Counted from the first letter of the stretch, positions 34,753 through 43,223 are shown. The stretch is DNA of 64,000 bases from JANQEU01 sp965242805 (GCA_965242805.1 CBDETD010000002.1:4836001-4900000), one strand, 5' to 3'. Numbers and translations: made by a program. Notes: generated from the letters alone by a model not told the origin.

Positions 34753-35151
34753 ATGATACCTAAAAACAGCGTATTGAGAGTTGGTAGACCGACCAATGAC
34801 CTGGAACAAATCACCAAAATGTATGTTGATGGGCTCGGGTTTGAAATAATTGGAGGATTTGATAACCATGGTGATTTCAGCGGAAGAATGGTTGGTCATC
34901 CTGAACATCATTACCACCTTGAATTCACAACACACAGGACCGAGAAAGCTGGTCGTGCGCCCTCTTTGGAAAATCTTCTCGTTTTTTATGTACCCAGGAA
35001 GGAAGATTATGACTTAGCTATCCAAAGAATTTCTAACTCAGGCTTTAAAAAGGTGATCTCATTCAATCCATATTGGGAAGGTGGCGGACAGACATTCGAA
35101 GACCCAGATGGGTACAGGGTCGTGATCACCAATAGCGAAAGCCCATTTTGA
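34753..35151 (+). CDS. VOC superfamily protein
   Basis: A 132-residue glyoxalase/bleomycin-resistance-fold protein. ATG 34753 is preferred over the in-frame TTG at 34741. LRVGRPTNDLEQITKMYVDGLGFEII starts the first module, HYHLEFTTH gives a candidate metal-binding histidine pair, and the C-terminal QTFEDPDGYRVVI is the classic VOC ending. The protein resembles YycE-like bacterial VOC members. Substrate unknown. Confidence 0.86.
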   Translation: MIPKNSVLRVGRPTNDLEQITKMYVDGLGFEIIGGFDNHGDFSGRMVGHPEHHYHLEFTTHRTEKAGRAPSLENLLVFYVPRKEDYDLAIQRISNSGFKKVISFNPYWEGGGQTFEDPDGYRVVITNSESPF

Positions 35152-35239
35152 ACGGACAAACAGCACCAAAGGATTGCTGTAAGTTAGCTTCACTATTTAC
35201 TGGATTTGGTAGTTAATTCGAGATTGGGAGCATGATATC

Positions 35240-35671
35240 GTGGAACCAATAGAAATTAAAAATATCTTATCACTTATCGTAAGATTTGCGGAATCCAATG
35301 ACAACATTTTGGCCCTCGGATTGTGTGGTTCATGGGCTAATGGATCGGCTGGACCCGATTCGGACATTGATTTGATCCTTGTTGTTAGGGATCAAGATGG
35401 ATTCAGAAGTAAAGACTGGATCGATACCATTGAATTCAAGGAGGTGGATGATGAATTGGATCATTTCATGGATAAAACCTACGGTAATGTTTGGTCCAGA
35501 CACGTAATTCTTAAAAGTGGATTAGAAATTGAATTTTCAATGGCGAAAGAGTCCTGGGCCAACCACGAAAATCAGGACGAGGGCACGGTCAGGGTAGTAA
35601 AAGATGGATTCAGAATCCTTTATGATCCTTATTTGATTTTGGGAAGACTTGTTGATGAAATACTAGGTTAA
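35240..35671 (+). CDS. MNT/KNTase-type nucleotidyltransferase domain protein
   Basis: A 143-residue nucleotidyltransferase. The signature G30-S31-W-A-N-G ... S41-D42-I-D44 (GSWANGSAGPDSDIDL) supplies the metal-binding aspartates. The third acidic residue is probably in EIEFSMA near residue 99. Start is GTG 35240; a nearby ATG is out of frame. Such domains modify antibiotics (aminoglycoside adenylyltransferases) or act as MNT antitoxins; there is no HEPN partner next door, so the toxin-antitoxin reading has no support here. Confidence 0.85.
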   Translation: MEPIEIKNILSLIVRFAESNDNILALGLCGSWANGSAGPDSDIDLILVVRDQDGFRSKDWIDTIEFKEVDDELDHFMDKTYGNVWSRHVILKSGLEIEFSMAKESWANHENQDEGTVRVVKDGFRILYDPYLILGRLVDEILG

Positions 35672-35747
35672 GGTTCTCGGACCTATTAATCCGATAGGAA
35701 AGAAGTAGATTCACAATCTTACTAAGTGGTTTGATTAAATTAAGCAC

Positions 35748-36122
35748 ATGATTGAAAACGAATTATCGGAAGTTGTAATTGAAGTTGCAAAGGACGTCCA
35801 TTTTGACCTTGGCCCTGGGCTACTGGCTGGTGCATATAAAGAATGTTTATTTCACAAGCTCTATCAGTCGGGAATGTCAATAGAGAAGGATCAACCCATG
35901 CCCCTTGTCTATGACGATTTGACATTGGATATGGGATATGAGATTGATTTGATGGTTGAGAATAGATTGGTCGTGCTTGTTTTGAGTGTTCAAGAGATTA
36001 CGGATCTGCACTTGGCCCAAATCAGGACTTATCTAAAACTCGGCAATTATAAATTGGGATTATTGATGAATTTCAACTCTGTCAAAATGGAAGATGGTAT
36101 CAGAAGAGTTGACAATGTTTGA
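35748..36122 (+). CDS. GxxExxY-family protein with degenerate motifs
   Basis: A 124-residue member of the PD-(D/E)XK-like GxxExxY family, recognised by FDLGPGLLAGAYKECLFHKL at the N terminus, the HLAQIRTYLKLGNYKLGLLMNFN block and KMEDGIRRV at the end. The eponymous glutamate is Ala27 (G24-L-L-A27-G-A-Y30). The usual catalytic V-E-L-K strand reads L77-V-L-S80, while D67 remains. The protein is therefore probably catalytically dead or redirected. Its stop overlaps the TTG start of the racemase gene, so the two may be co-translated. Confidence 0.83.
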   Translation: MIENELSEVVIEVAKDVHFDLGPGLLAGAYKECLFHKLYQSGMSIEKDQPMPLVYDDLTLDMGYEIDLMVENRLVVLVLSVQEITDLHLAQIRTYLKLGNYKLGLLMNFNSVKMEDGIRRVDNV

Positions 36123-36889
36123 TTTCCAAATGCCTGCAGGTGAGTAGCAAGAGATCAGCGATTGGACGGAAAATAGGCATTTGTGCTCATAGTTATGAAG
36201 GAGGGTCTTTATGTTTCATAACAGCCTGCAGGGAAGGTGCGGCCCTCCTTGGATCTCATATGCACCCCAACATAATTCTTAGTGCCATACCAATGGGTTT
36301 GAGTATGCAGGGATGGGAATCGGAGGATTACAATGAAGTCGCTGCATATTTACAGAGTGGAGTCGAGCAGATCGCTAAAGGTGGGGCAGATTTTTTCATA
36401 TGCCCTGATAACACGGCGCACATCGTTCTTGAGGAGATCATCAGTGAACTACCTATTCCAGGCCTTCACATAGCAGATGTTGTTTGTGAAGAAATTGTAT
36501 CTAACAAATGGAACAAAGCAGGTCTGCTTGGAACCAAATGGACGATGACTGGCTCCGTCTATTCAAGGGCCATGGAATCAAGGAATTTGACCAGATTGAT
36601 CCCCAATGAAACTCAAATGGGAGAAATCAACCAGGCAATATTCAAAGAGCTTTGTCAAGGAAAATTTGAAGAAGAAACCATCAAGATGTTTCAGGACGCA
36701 ATTTTAATGTTAAAACAGCAAGGAGCTCAATGTGTGATCCTTGGTTGTACTGAAATTCCTTTGATTATCAATGCCGAAAACTCACCGTTACCTATTTTGG
36801 ATTCTACTGGATTATTAGCAAGGAATGCTGTCAAATATGCTTTATCGGAAATGGATCTGCCAAAGAAAGGCTGGATCAAAAACAGTTAA
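36119..36889 (+). CDS. Aspartate/glutamate racemase family protein
   Basis: About 249-256 residues of the two-cysteine Asp/Glu racemase family. The first catalytic cysteine is in FICPDNTAH and the second in LGCTEIPLI, with the RKIGICAHSYEGGS N-terminal fold. TTG 36119 overlaps the GxxExxY stop; GTG 36140 is an equally good start because homology begins only near residue 15. It makes D-aspartate or D-glutamate, or a related 2-substituted acid. No partner in the neighbourhood clarifies the substrate. Confidence 0.9.
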   Translation: MISKCLQVSSKRSAIGRKIGICAHSYEGGSLCFITACREGAALLGSHMHPNIILSAIPMGLSMQGWESEDYNEVAAYLQSGVEQIAKGGADFFICPDNTAHIVLEEIISELPIPGLHIADVVCEEIVSNKWNKAGLLGTKWTMTGSVYSRAMESRNLTRLIPNETQMGEINQAIFKELCQGKFEEETIKMFQDAILMLKQQGAQCVILGCTEIPLIINAENSPLPILDSTGLLARNAVKYALSEMDLPKKGWIKNS

Positions 36890-37035
36890 TTCCTGTCAAT
36901 AAAGCTCACCTAACTGCCAATGGTTTCATGTCAGAAATGATCACTGTAAACGAATGTTTTAATAATGACAAAAATACGGAGGGAGCATGGATCTGTTGTT
37001 CAATCTTTAAATGACAATTTGAGTGCACAGAAATA

Positions 37036-38157
37036 ATGAAGGAATTGACAATTGAAAGAAGGAACAACCACCCAAAAATCATATTATTGGTACTCATGAT
37101 CGGATGTATAATTTCTTCATGTAATAGGTATAATAATAGCACTCATGGAGAAGTGAGTGGGATTGACTTGGCAGACCAAAAAACAGATAGATTGAGGGAA
37201 GATCCACTTTTCTACATTGATGGTCAGCTTTGTGCCTGGGTCCGCGAGATTCATCAGGATAGGAAAGGAAACCTTTGGTTTGGCACCAATCATTATGGAA
37301 TTATGCGATACAATGGTGATTCTTTGCAGTATTTTTCAGAAGATGATGGACTCGGCGATGGACGGATAAATGAGATACTTGAAGACAAAGAGGGGAATAT
37401 GTGGTTCAGTACTTTCAAGGGACTTACCAGGTATGATGGGGAAACATTTACCAATTTCCCTGTGAAAGTTGGCCCAATTGACAATGATCTTTGGGGGATG
37501 ACTATTGATCGTAATGGTGCATTCTGGATAGGAACCTTAGACGGTGTAGTTCAATTTGATGGAAATGAATTCACCTTATTCCCAATTCCAAAAGCCCAGG
37601 TAAGTGATACATTGTCTGCATTGTCTGAGGATCGTGTAATTTGTGTAATGCAGGATAAAGAGGGAATACTCTGGTTTGGTACTGACGGGTTTGGTATATG
37701 TAGATACAATCCGTCAAAGTCACAATTCTCCCATTTGACGAAGAAAGATGGTCTACCTGACAATACAATTCGTGATCTTTTGGAAGATTCAAATGGTAAT
37801 GTCTGGATTGCCACAATGTATGGTGGGATCAGTCTCTATGATGGTGATTCTTTTACCAATTTCACGCAAATAGGGGAGGTTAGGGGTGTAGAGGTCGGAG
37901 GTTTACACGAGGATCGAAATGGCAACATTTGGTTTGCTGCGGAAAATGCCGGAGTCTATCGGTACGATGGAAAATCGTTTTCTAATTTCAACATGATAAA
38001 TGGTCTAAACTCAAATGGGATATTAAGCATTCTTGAGGATAATGAAGGACGATTCTGGTTAGGTGGTTGGGGGGGATTGTTTCGATATGATCCAAGGAAA
38101 ATGGGAACTGGAAAGTCATTTTACAATGTCACCAGAAATGGCCCCTGGAATAAATAA
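37036..38157 (+). CDS. Seven-bladed Reg_prop beta-propeller lipoprotein
   Basis: A 373-residue lipoprotein (lipobox IISS-C near residue 29). Almost the entire mature part consists of seven two-component-regulator propeller repeats of the form (L/M/F/V/I)-W-(F/I/L)-x-T-x3-G-(I/L/V)-x-R-Y-(N/D)-G-x-x-(F/L): WFGTNHYGIMRYNGD, WFSTFKGLTRYDGE, WIGTLDGVVQFDGN, WFGTDGFGICRYNP, WIATMYGGISLYDGD, WFAAENAGVYRYDGK and WLGGWGGLFRYDP. Such propellers are usually the sensory half of hybrid histidine kinases; here no kinase domain follows, so it is a free-standing ligand-binding or scaffold protein. Confidence 0.88.
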   Translation: MKELTIERRNNHPKIILLVLMIGCIISSCNRYNNSTHGEVSGIDLADQKTDRLREDPLFYIDGQLCAWVREIHQDRKGNLWFGTNHYGIMRYNGDSLQYFSEDDGLGDGRINEILEDKEGNMWFSTFKGLTRYDGETFTNFPVKVGPIDNDLWGMTIDRNGAFWIGTLDGVVQFDGNEFTLFPIPKAQVSDTLSALSEDRVICVMQDKEGILWFGTDGFGICRYNPSKSQFSHLTKKDGLPDNTIRDLLEDSNGNVWIATMYGGISLYDGDSFTNFTQIGEVRGVEVGGLHEDRNGNIWFAAENAGVYRYDGKSFSNFNMINGLNSNGILSILEDNEGRFWLGGWGGLFRYDPRKMGTGKSFYNVTRNGPWNK

Positions 38158-38160
38158 TTA

Positions 38161-38177
38161 GGGGAACCGTGTTCCCC
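38161..38177. terminator. GC-rich hairpin between convergent genes
   Basis: GGGGAAC (38161-38167), loop CGT, GTTCCCC (38171-38177), a perfect 7-base stem. On the minus strand it is followed by TAATTATTTATT, on the plus strand by C/A-rich sequence, so it serves the GH3 transcript best and may also stop the propeller gene. Confidence 0.65.
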
Positions 38178-38183
38178 CCATCA

Positions 38184-40595
38184 TCATAAATCAATTTCCC
38201 CAACCAACATTATATCCCTCGAAGAAGCTCCCAGACGAATTTCATAATTGCCTCTTTCCAATTCCCACCGAGCGTTGGTCTCATCCCAATAACTTAATTC
38301 ATTTACCGGGATCCTCATTGAGATAGTTCGAGAATCTCCTGGTTCTAGTTTCTTAGTTTTGGCGAAGGCCTTGAGTTCCTGGACCGGTCGATCGATGCCA
38401 GAATTAGGCTTGGCTACATATACCTGGATCACTTCTTTGCCTGAGAAATCACCAATGTTTTTGATATCCGTGGAAATATTCACCGTGTCACTATTGACCG
38501 TCACATTTATGTTAGAATATTCAAAGCGGGTGTATGAAAGTCCAAATCCGAATGGGTAGGAAACCGCCACGTTGGCTTTGTCGAAGTGCCTATAACCAAC
38601 ATAAATACCCTCTTCATAGTATGTATAGTCTTTGTTTCGGATCCTTTCTTTCTCGGGCTTTTCTTTCCCCATAGCAAATGCATCCGTAATTTTCATAGGT
38701 TCACCGTCCAGCGGGAAGTTTGCATTGGAAGCATGATCCTGTAGATTGACGGGGAACGTCATAGGTAACTTTCCACTTGGATTTACTCTTCCACTCAGAA
38801 TGTCCGCCACGGAGTTTCCTCCCTCCTGTCCACCTTGCCATGCCAACAAGATAGCGTCCGGAAGATCTTTCCAGGAAGCCGTTTCAATTACACCACCAAT
38901 ATTAAGAACCACCACCAATTGTTTTCCAGCCTCATGGAATTTTTGGGTAGCAAGTTGTATCATGTTTTGTTCTATATCGGATAAAAGAAAATCATCTTCT
39001 TCTACGCGATCACCACCCTCACCGGCATTTCTTCCAATAGTAATGATACCAACATCCGTGCCCTCAACTATCTCTTCCAGTTGCTTAGCGGTATAACTAA
39101 TTTCCGGAGGGTCATAAGGATCAAACATGGCCCTGAATCCTTCAGGTTTTACAAATTCTTTAGGGAATGATTCCTTATGGCTTTGGAAAAGACTTTTGGC
39201 TTTATCATTAATCTTGAAACCTGCATTTTGTAAGCCTGCCTCAAGTGAAATGGTATAAGCTTCGTTTACATCTCCGGACCCTGTACCTCCTGCGATGAAA
39301 TCATAGGAAGTAACCCCCAGAAGGGCGACATCAACACCATTCTTGATAGGAAGGACATTTTCATTTTTAAGCAATACCATTCCCTCTGATGCCGATTGAC
39401 GGGTGATCTGAGCATGTGCTTGAAGGTCCGGATTATTTCCATATTCATAATTTTGCATCTTCCTGGACCCAAGGATTAACCTCAAGATTCGTCTAACGGA
39501 TGTATCAATGGCTTCCATGGATAATGTACCCTCTTCGTATCCTTCTTTCAATGCTTCCCATTGTCTTTTGGTGCCGGGTTCCAATAAATCGTTCCCCGCA
39601 GATATTTGAGCTACAGCGTCCTGTCCACCGAACCAGTCGGTCATAACTAATCCGTCGAATCCCCAGTCATTTCGCAAGACTTCCGTGAGCAAATAGTTGC
39701 TTTGGGAAGTATAGGTACCATTGACTTTGTTGTAGGATGACATGATCGTCCACGGCTGTGATCTTTTTACGATGATCTCAAATCCTTTGAGATAAATCTC
39801 CCTCATGGCTCTTTCAGAAACGATCACATCGTTTCGTCCACGGTCCGTTTCCTGATTATTGGCTACATAGTGTTTCACCGAAGTGCCAATTCCATTGGAT
39901 TCTATCCCATTAACCATGGCAGCTCCAATATTTCCGGTCAATACCGGATCCTCAGAATAGTATTCAAAATTCCTTCCACACAATGGATGACGATGAATAT
40001 TTGCACCTGGACCAAGAATTACATCCAAACCGTATTCAAGGGCTTCTTTCCCCATAGCAATGCCTACCTCCTCAACCAGATCCTCATTCCATGTTGATGA
40101 TAACAATGTGGCAATTGGAAATGCTGTACAATAATAGGTCCTGTCTTCACCTTCACGGGTAGGTTGTATTCTTAACCCTGCAGGACCATCTGACAAATAA
40201 ACTGTAGGAATTCCCAGTCTGGGAGTGGGAACTATTGTTCCAACTGCTCCGGGTATTCCAGTACCTGGTTCAACCATTCCGGCAGCAGAAGCGATACCCG
40301 AGCCCTTTAATAAATGGATCCTTTCATCTATGGTCATTTGCGAAAGCAGGTCTTCCACTCGTTCGTTTATAGATATTCTATTGTCCTCATAGATGTCAAG
40401 TTCACCGTTTCCATTTCGATCCAGGAACGTATATCCATCAACAGTGACTTCTGACAAATCCATATTCTCAACGTATTCATCCTCAAAATCCAGGAACGTG
40501 AATTTAGCGTACATCCAACCACTTATTCCGGCAATGATGGCAAGAATGAGTATCGATCCTGCAGCGATAAGAGTGATTTTTAGAAATCGTTTCAT
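38184..40595 (-). CDS. Membrane-anchored GH3 beta-glycosidase with EF-hand loop
   Basis: Glycoside hydrolase family 3, about 803 residues from ATG 40595; the frame runs on to 40664 but the extra part covers the operators. An N-terminal membrane anchor (about 6-28) is followed by a canonical EF-hand-like calcium loop (D59-R-N61-G-N63-G-E-L-D-I-Y-E70), the GH3 TIM barrel with nucleophile D320 (VMTDWFG) and substrate residues KHYVANNQE, the GH3 C-terminal sandwich (GQEGGNSVADILSG), and a fibronectin-III-like end. It probably cleaves beta-linked glucosides in the periplasm. Divergent from an NrtR/AraR-like Nudix regulator with two operator sites between. Confidence 0.93.
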   Translation of the reverse strand: MKRFLKITLIAAGSILILAIIAGISGWMYAKFTFLDFEDEYVENMDLSEVTVDGYTFLDRNGNGELDIYEDNRISINERVEDLLSQMTIDERIHLLKGSGIASAAGMVEPGTGIPGAVGTIVPTPRLGIPTVYLSDGPAGLRIQPTREGEDRTYYCTAFPIATLLSSTWNEDLVEEVGIAMGKEALEYGLDVILGPGANIHRHPLCGRNFEYYSEDPVLTGNIGAAMVNGIESNGIGTSVKHYVANNQETDRGRNDVIVSERAMREIYLKGFEIIVKRSQPWTIMSSYNKVNGTYTSQSNYLLTEVLRNDWGFDGLVMTDWFGGQDAVAQISAGNDLLEPGTKRQWEALKEGYEEGTLSMEAIDTSVRRILRLILGSRKMQNYEYGNNPDLQAHAQITRQSASEGMVLLKNENVLPIKNGVDVALLGVTSYDFIAGGTGSGDVNEAYTISLEAGLQNAGFKINDKAKSLFQSHKESFPKEFVKPEGFRAMFDPYDPPEISYTAKQLEEIVEGTDVGIITIGRNAGEGGDRVEEDDFLLSDIEQNMIQLATQKFHEAGKQLVVVLNIGGVIETASWKDLPDAILLAWQGGQEGGNSVADILSGRVNPSGKLPMTFPVNLQDHASNANFPLDGEPMKITDAFAMGKEKPEKERIRNKDYTYYEEGIYVGYRHFDKANVAVSYPFGFGLSYTRFEYSNINVTVNSDTVNISTDIKNIGDFSGKEVIQVYVAKPNSGIDRPVQELKAFAKTKKLEPGDSRTISMRIPVNELSYWDETNARWELERGNYEIRLGASSRDIMLVGEIDL

Positions 40596-40608
40596 GTTGA
40601 CATTGAAT

Positions 40609-40629
40609 TCGTGGCAATATGACACAAAT
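40609..40629. promoter_or_regulatory. Operator site 1 of the GH3 / Nudix-regulator intergenic region
   Basis: Imperfect palindrome of 21 bases: left half TTCGTGGCA, spacer ATA, right half TGACACAAA. Lies 14 bases upstream of the GH3 ATG and overlaps the -7 element of the GH3 promoter. Nearly the same sequence recurs as site 2, centred 37 bases away. Confidence 0.65.
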
Positions 40630-40655
40630 ATAGTTTCTTTTTTATTTGTGGCAAA
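40625..40655 (-). promoter_or_regulatory. Predicted Bacteroidota promoter of the GH3 gene
   Basis: Minus strand: -33 TTTG (complement of CAAA 40652-40655), 19-base spacer, -7 TATATTTG (40625-40632), matching the Bacteroidota consensus TTTG / TAnnTTTG. The predicted start of transcription is near 40618, about 23 bases before the GH3 ATG. Both operators overlap it. Confidence 0.6.
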
Positions 40656-40676
40656 ATGACACAAACATTATTTTTG
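40645..40676 (+). promoter_or_regulatory. Predicted promoter of the Nudix regulator gene
   Basis: Plus strand: -33 TTTG (40645-40648), 20-base spacer, -7 TATTTTTG (40669-40676). Transcription would start at about 40680-40683, essentially at the GTG start codon 40681, so the message may be leaderless. Operator 2 covers the -33 element, which fits autoregulation. Confidence 0.6.
40646..40666. promoter_or_regulatory. Operator site 2 of the GH3 / Nudix-regulator intergenic region
   Basis: Palindrome of 21 bases: left half TTTGTGGCA, spacer AAA, right half TGACACAAA. It overlaps the -33 element of the regulator's own promoter and ends 14 bases before the GTG start. Eighteen or more of 21 positions match site 1. 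Confidence 0.65.
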
Positions 40677-40680
40677 TATT

Positions 40681-41403
40681 GTGGACCTGAAAAAATTCCT
40701 GGAAAAGGGAGGAGAGATTTTCCTGCCAAACTTGTCTATTGATCTTGTAATCATTGGTTACAATGAAAATATGCTTAAATGTTTACTGCTTCAATTGGGG
40801 GGGAAGTGGATGTTACCGGGAGGATATATTAGAATTGATGAATCAGTTGACGTGGCTGTGCAAAAAATCCTAAAAGAACGCACATCATTGAACGATCCTC
40901 ATTTAAAATTCCTGTCAGTTTTTGGTAGGGAAGACCGCATTTTTGGAGATGAGATAAAGGAACACTTTGAAAAATCAGGGATGACTTGGCAGAGTGATTA
41001 CTGGTTTAACAATAGGTTCGTAACACTTGCCTACTATTCCCTTATCAACTTTGATCAAACCAAGCCTGTTATTGGTGGTTTTGATGAGGCCTTCAACTGG
41101 TTCAATATGGATGATCTACCGGATATGTGGATGGACCACAAATCCATCGCCTTACGTGCTCGTCATCGATTAAAAGAAGACATTAGGAAGGAAATAATAA
41201 CCCATAACCTTCTTCCTGATCAATTTACGATGCCTGAACTCCATAGACTCCACGAGATCATATTGGGAGAAAGACTTGACAGAAGCAGGTTTCAGAAGAA
41301 AATGCTTTCCTCCGGTATTTTTCAGAGATTACCCAAAAGACAAAAAGGATCACCTGGGAGCAATCCATATCAGTACCGTTTAAAAAAGAACGAAAACCAA
41401 TAA
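40681..41403 (+). CDS. NrtR/AraR-like Nudix-family transcriptional regulator
   Basis: A 240-residue protein with a Nudix fold (about 18-150) and a C-terminal winged helix (about 175-235; FTMPELHRLHEIILGERLDRSRFQKKML). The Nudix box is degenerate: after GGYIRIDES the catalytic R-E-x2-E-E is replaced by QKILKERT, so it should bind a ligand rather than hydrolyse it. Nudix-related regulators of this architecture control NAD metabolism (NrtR) or arabinose use (AraR of Bacteroides). Divergence from a GH3 glycosidase and two palindromes between them suggest a sugar-responsive repressor. GTG start at 40681. Confidence 0.9.
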   Translation: MDLKKFLEKGGEIFLPNLSIDLVIIGYNENMLKCLLLQLGGKWMLPGGYIRIDESVDVAVQKILKERTSLNDPHLKFLSVFGREDRIFGDEIKEHFEKSGMTWQSDYWFNNRFVTLAYYSLINFDQTKPVIGGFDEAFNWFNMDDLPDMWMDHKSIALRARHRLKEDIRKEIITHNLLPDQFTMPELHRLHEIILGERLDRSRFQKKMLSSGIFQRLPKRQKGSPGSNPYQYRLKKNENQ

Positions 41404-41451
41404 TTTCAGTCGTACGTAACTTGGGTATGTAGTTCGAAAAGATCAGTATCC

Positions 41452-42567
41452 ATGAACGACCAGATCAACCGCCGTCAATTCAATAAGCAAGTTGGTACGA
41501 TTCTAGGAGGAACAATTGTCTTGCCATTCACTTCCTGCCTATCCCCTAATAACGGATCCAAAGTTTTAGTGCTTGGAGGGACTAACTTCCTTGGTCCGGC
41601 GATTGTGAATAGTCTAGTGGGTACCGGGATGGACATTACGCTCTTCAACAGGGGGATCACAAATAGACACCTATTCCCAGATCTCAAAAGAATTGGCGGT
41701 GATCGTTCAAAGGGAATCGATGGATATGATCAATTGGCAAATGACGATACTTCCTGGGATATTGTGATCGATGTATGGCCTGAAAATCCAAATTATGTCG
41801 AAGAAGCCATTCAGTCCCTGCAAGGGAGAGTTAATCACTATATGTATATTTCAAGTGTTGCGGTTTATCGAAACTACGTTGAAACCGGTATTGATGAATC
41901 TGCTGATGTACGAACAGGCGATCAATACGAGGAGGGAAATTACAACCTCAACAAGGCACTTTCTGAAGAAGTCGTCAAAAAATATTTCCCGCAAAACCAC
42001 ACCATAGTTAGGCCTGGAGCAATTGTTGGTGACCGTGATCCCGGACCATTTGGAACGAACTTGCTTCAACGAATAGCCACACGGAATGAAATATTTGCTC
42101 CGGATAGCAATGATCCCACACAAATAATAGACGCACGTGATATCGGAAACTTCCTTGTGCAATGTGGACTAGGGCAAGTTTACGGTACCTATAACCTGGT
42201 AGGTCCCAAAAACAAACTGGGGTACAAAGACCTAATAACTACTGCTAAGGCAGCATTACAAAGTGATGTTAAGATCCATTGGATGACTCCGGATTTTGTC
42301 ACTAATGAAATGAAAGTCGAACCTTTCATTCAGGTACCATTTTGGATTCCTGTTGATTCGGATCCCGAACCTGGTTTCTATCAAATCAGTAATGATCTGG
42401 CTATCCAGAAGGGTTTGAACTTTACTGAAATCGAGGAAACCATTAAGGTAAGTTATGATTCCGTGATCAATAACCGCCATATAACCGAAAAAGGGTACGA
42501 AGACTTCTGGGGTATAACAGCTGAAAGAGAGGAAGAGATCATACAGGCGTGGAAGAAGTTAAGTTAG
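41452..42567 (+). CDS. Tat-exported NAD-dependent epimerase/dehydratase family protein
   Basis: A 371-residue extended-SDR protein. The N terminus carries a twin-arginine motif (NRRQFNKQ, R7-R8) and a possible lipobox cysteine C29 (FTSC), so it is likely folded with cofactor in the cytosol and exported. The Rossmann motif VLVLGGTNFLG at about 38-48 and the sequence HYMYISSVAVYRNY near residue 130 match nucleotide-sugar epimerase relatives; the usual Y-x3-K appears as YNLNK. Export of an NAD-binding epimerase-like protein parallels Gfo/Idh-type Tat proteins of Bacteroidota. Substrate unknown. Confidence 0.85.
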   Translation: MNDQINRRQFNKQVGTILGGTIVLPFTSCLSPNNGSKVLVLGGTNFLGPAIVNSLVGTGMDITLFNRGITNRHLFPDLKRIGGDRSKGIDGYDQLANDDTSWDIVIDVWPENPNYVEEAIQSLQGRVNHYMYISSVAVYRNYVETGIDESADVRTGDQYEEGNYNLNKALSEEVVKKYFPQNHTIVRPGAIVGDRDPGPFGTNLLQRIATRNEIFAPDSNDPTQIIDARDIGNFLVQCGLGQVYGTYNLVGPKNKLGYKDLITTAKAALQSDVKIHWMTPDFVTNEMKVEPFIQVPFWIPVDSDPEPGFYQISNDLAIQKGLNFTEIEETIKVSYDSVINNRHITEKGYEDFWGITAEREEEIIQAWKKLS

Positions 42568-42655
42568 TTTCTGTCTCTTAGTCAGTTAAGGAATACTCTT
42601 GACGTGTGTCAGAAAGATATTTACCTTTAAAATCAATCAATTAATTTTTTTAAAG

Positions 42656-43210
42656 ATGACTGAAGAAGTCCCCAAATTGACTATCCATATGGTTTGTAGC
42701 CTCGATGGATTCATTGCAAAAAAAGATGGTAGCATTTCATGGCTTGAATCCACGGATAAATATGACGGGGGCAAAACACTTACAATGGAAGAGATCGAGG
42801 AGTTCAACAGATCCATTGATTGCTACGTGATGGGATCCAGGACCTACGAACATGCAGTGGAGCTTGGATGGCCTTATGGCGATACCCAAGTGATAGTTTT
42901 AACTCGAAGAGATTTAAAAACAGAAAAAGAAAACGTTCAATTCTATGCAGGGGATCTCGATGATCTGGTCAACCAACAATTGAAACCGAAATATCGAAAT
43001 ATTTGGATGGTCGGTGGATCCATTACTACAAAGAAGTTTCTCAAATTGAAACTGGCAGATGATCTTATTGTATCAATAATGCCTATTATCCTGGGGGAAG
43101 GCATTTTGTTTTTTGATTCAGTTGAACAAGAACAAAGATTACATCTTAAAGATGTGACAGCTTATAATGACGGAATGGTGGAGATGTTGTATGAAATCAA
43201 TAAGAATTAA
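42656..43210 (+). CDS. Dihydrofolate reductase-like (RibD C-terminal fold) protein
   Basis: A protein of about 184 residues from ATG 42656; the frame extends upstream to a TTG at 42599 but homology starts at LTIHMVCSLDGFIAKKDGSISWL. Other marks: YVMGSRTYEHAVELGWPYGDTQVIVLTRR and IWMVGGSITTKKFL, then MPIILGEGILFF. Same family as 17448-17966 but clearly diverged. NAD(P)H-dependent reductase with unknown substrate. Followed by a hairpin and a convergent monooxygenase gene. Confidence 0.87.
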   Translation: MTEEVPKLTIHMVCSLDGFIAKKDGSISWLESTDKYDGGKTLTMEEIEEFNRSIDCYVMGSRTYEHAVELGWPYGDTQVIVLTRRDLKTEKENVQFYAGDLDDLVNQQLKPKYRNIWMVGGSITTKKFLKLKLADDLIVSIMPIILGEGILFFDSVEQEQRLHLKDVTAYNDGMVEMLYEINKN

Positions 43211-43223
43211 TAAAGGTTTGACC

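Noticed and set aside
35240..36122. Nucleotidyltransferase plus GxxExxY pair as a toxin-antitoxin or defence module
   Set aside because: No HEPN, helicase or nuclease partner; spacing of 76 bases and unrelated neighbours give no support.
40596..40664. Longer start (ATG 40664) for the membrane-anchored GH3
   Set aside because: It would put both operators and the promoter inside the coding region and displace the membrane anchor from the N terminus.
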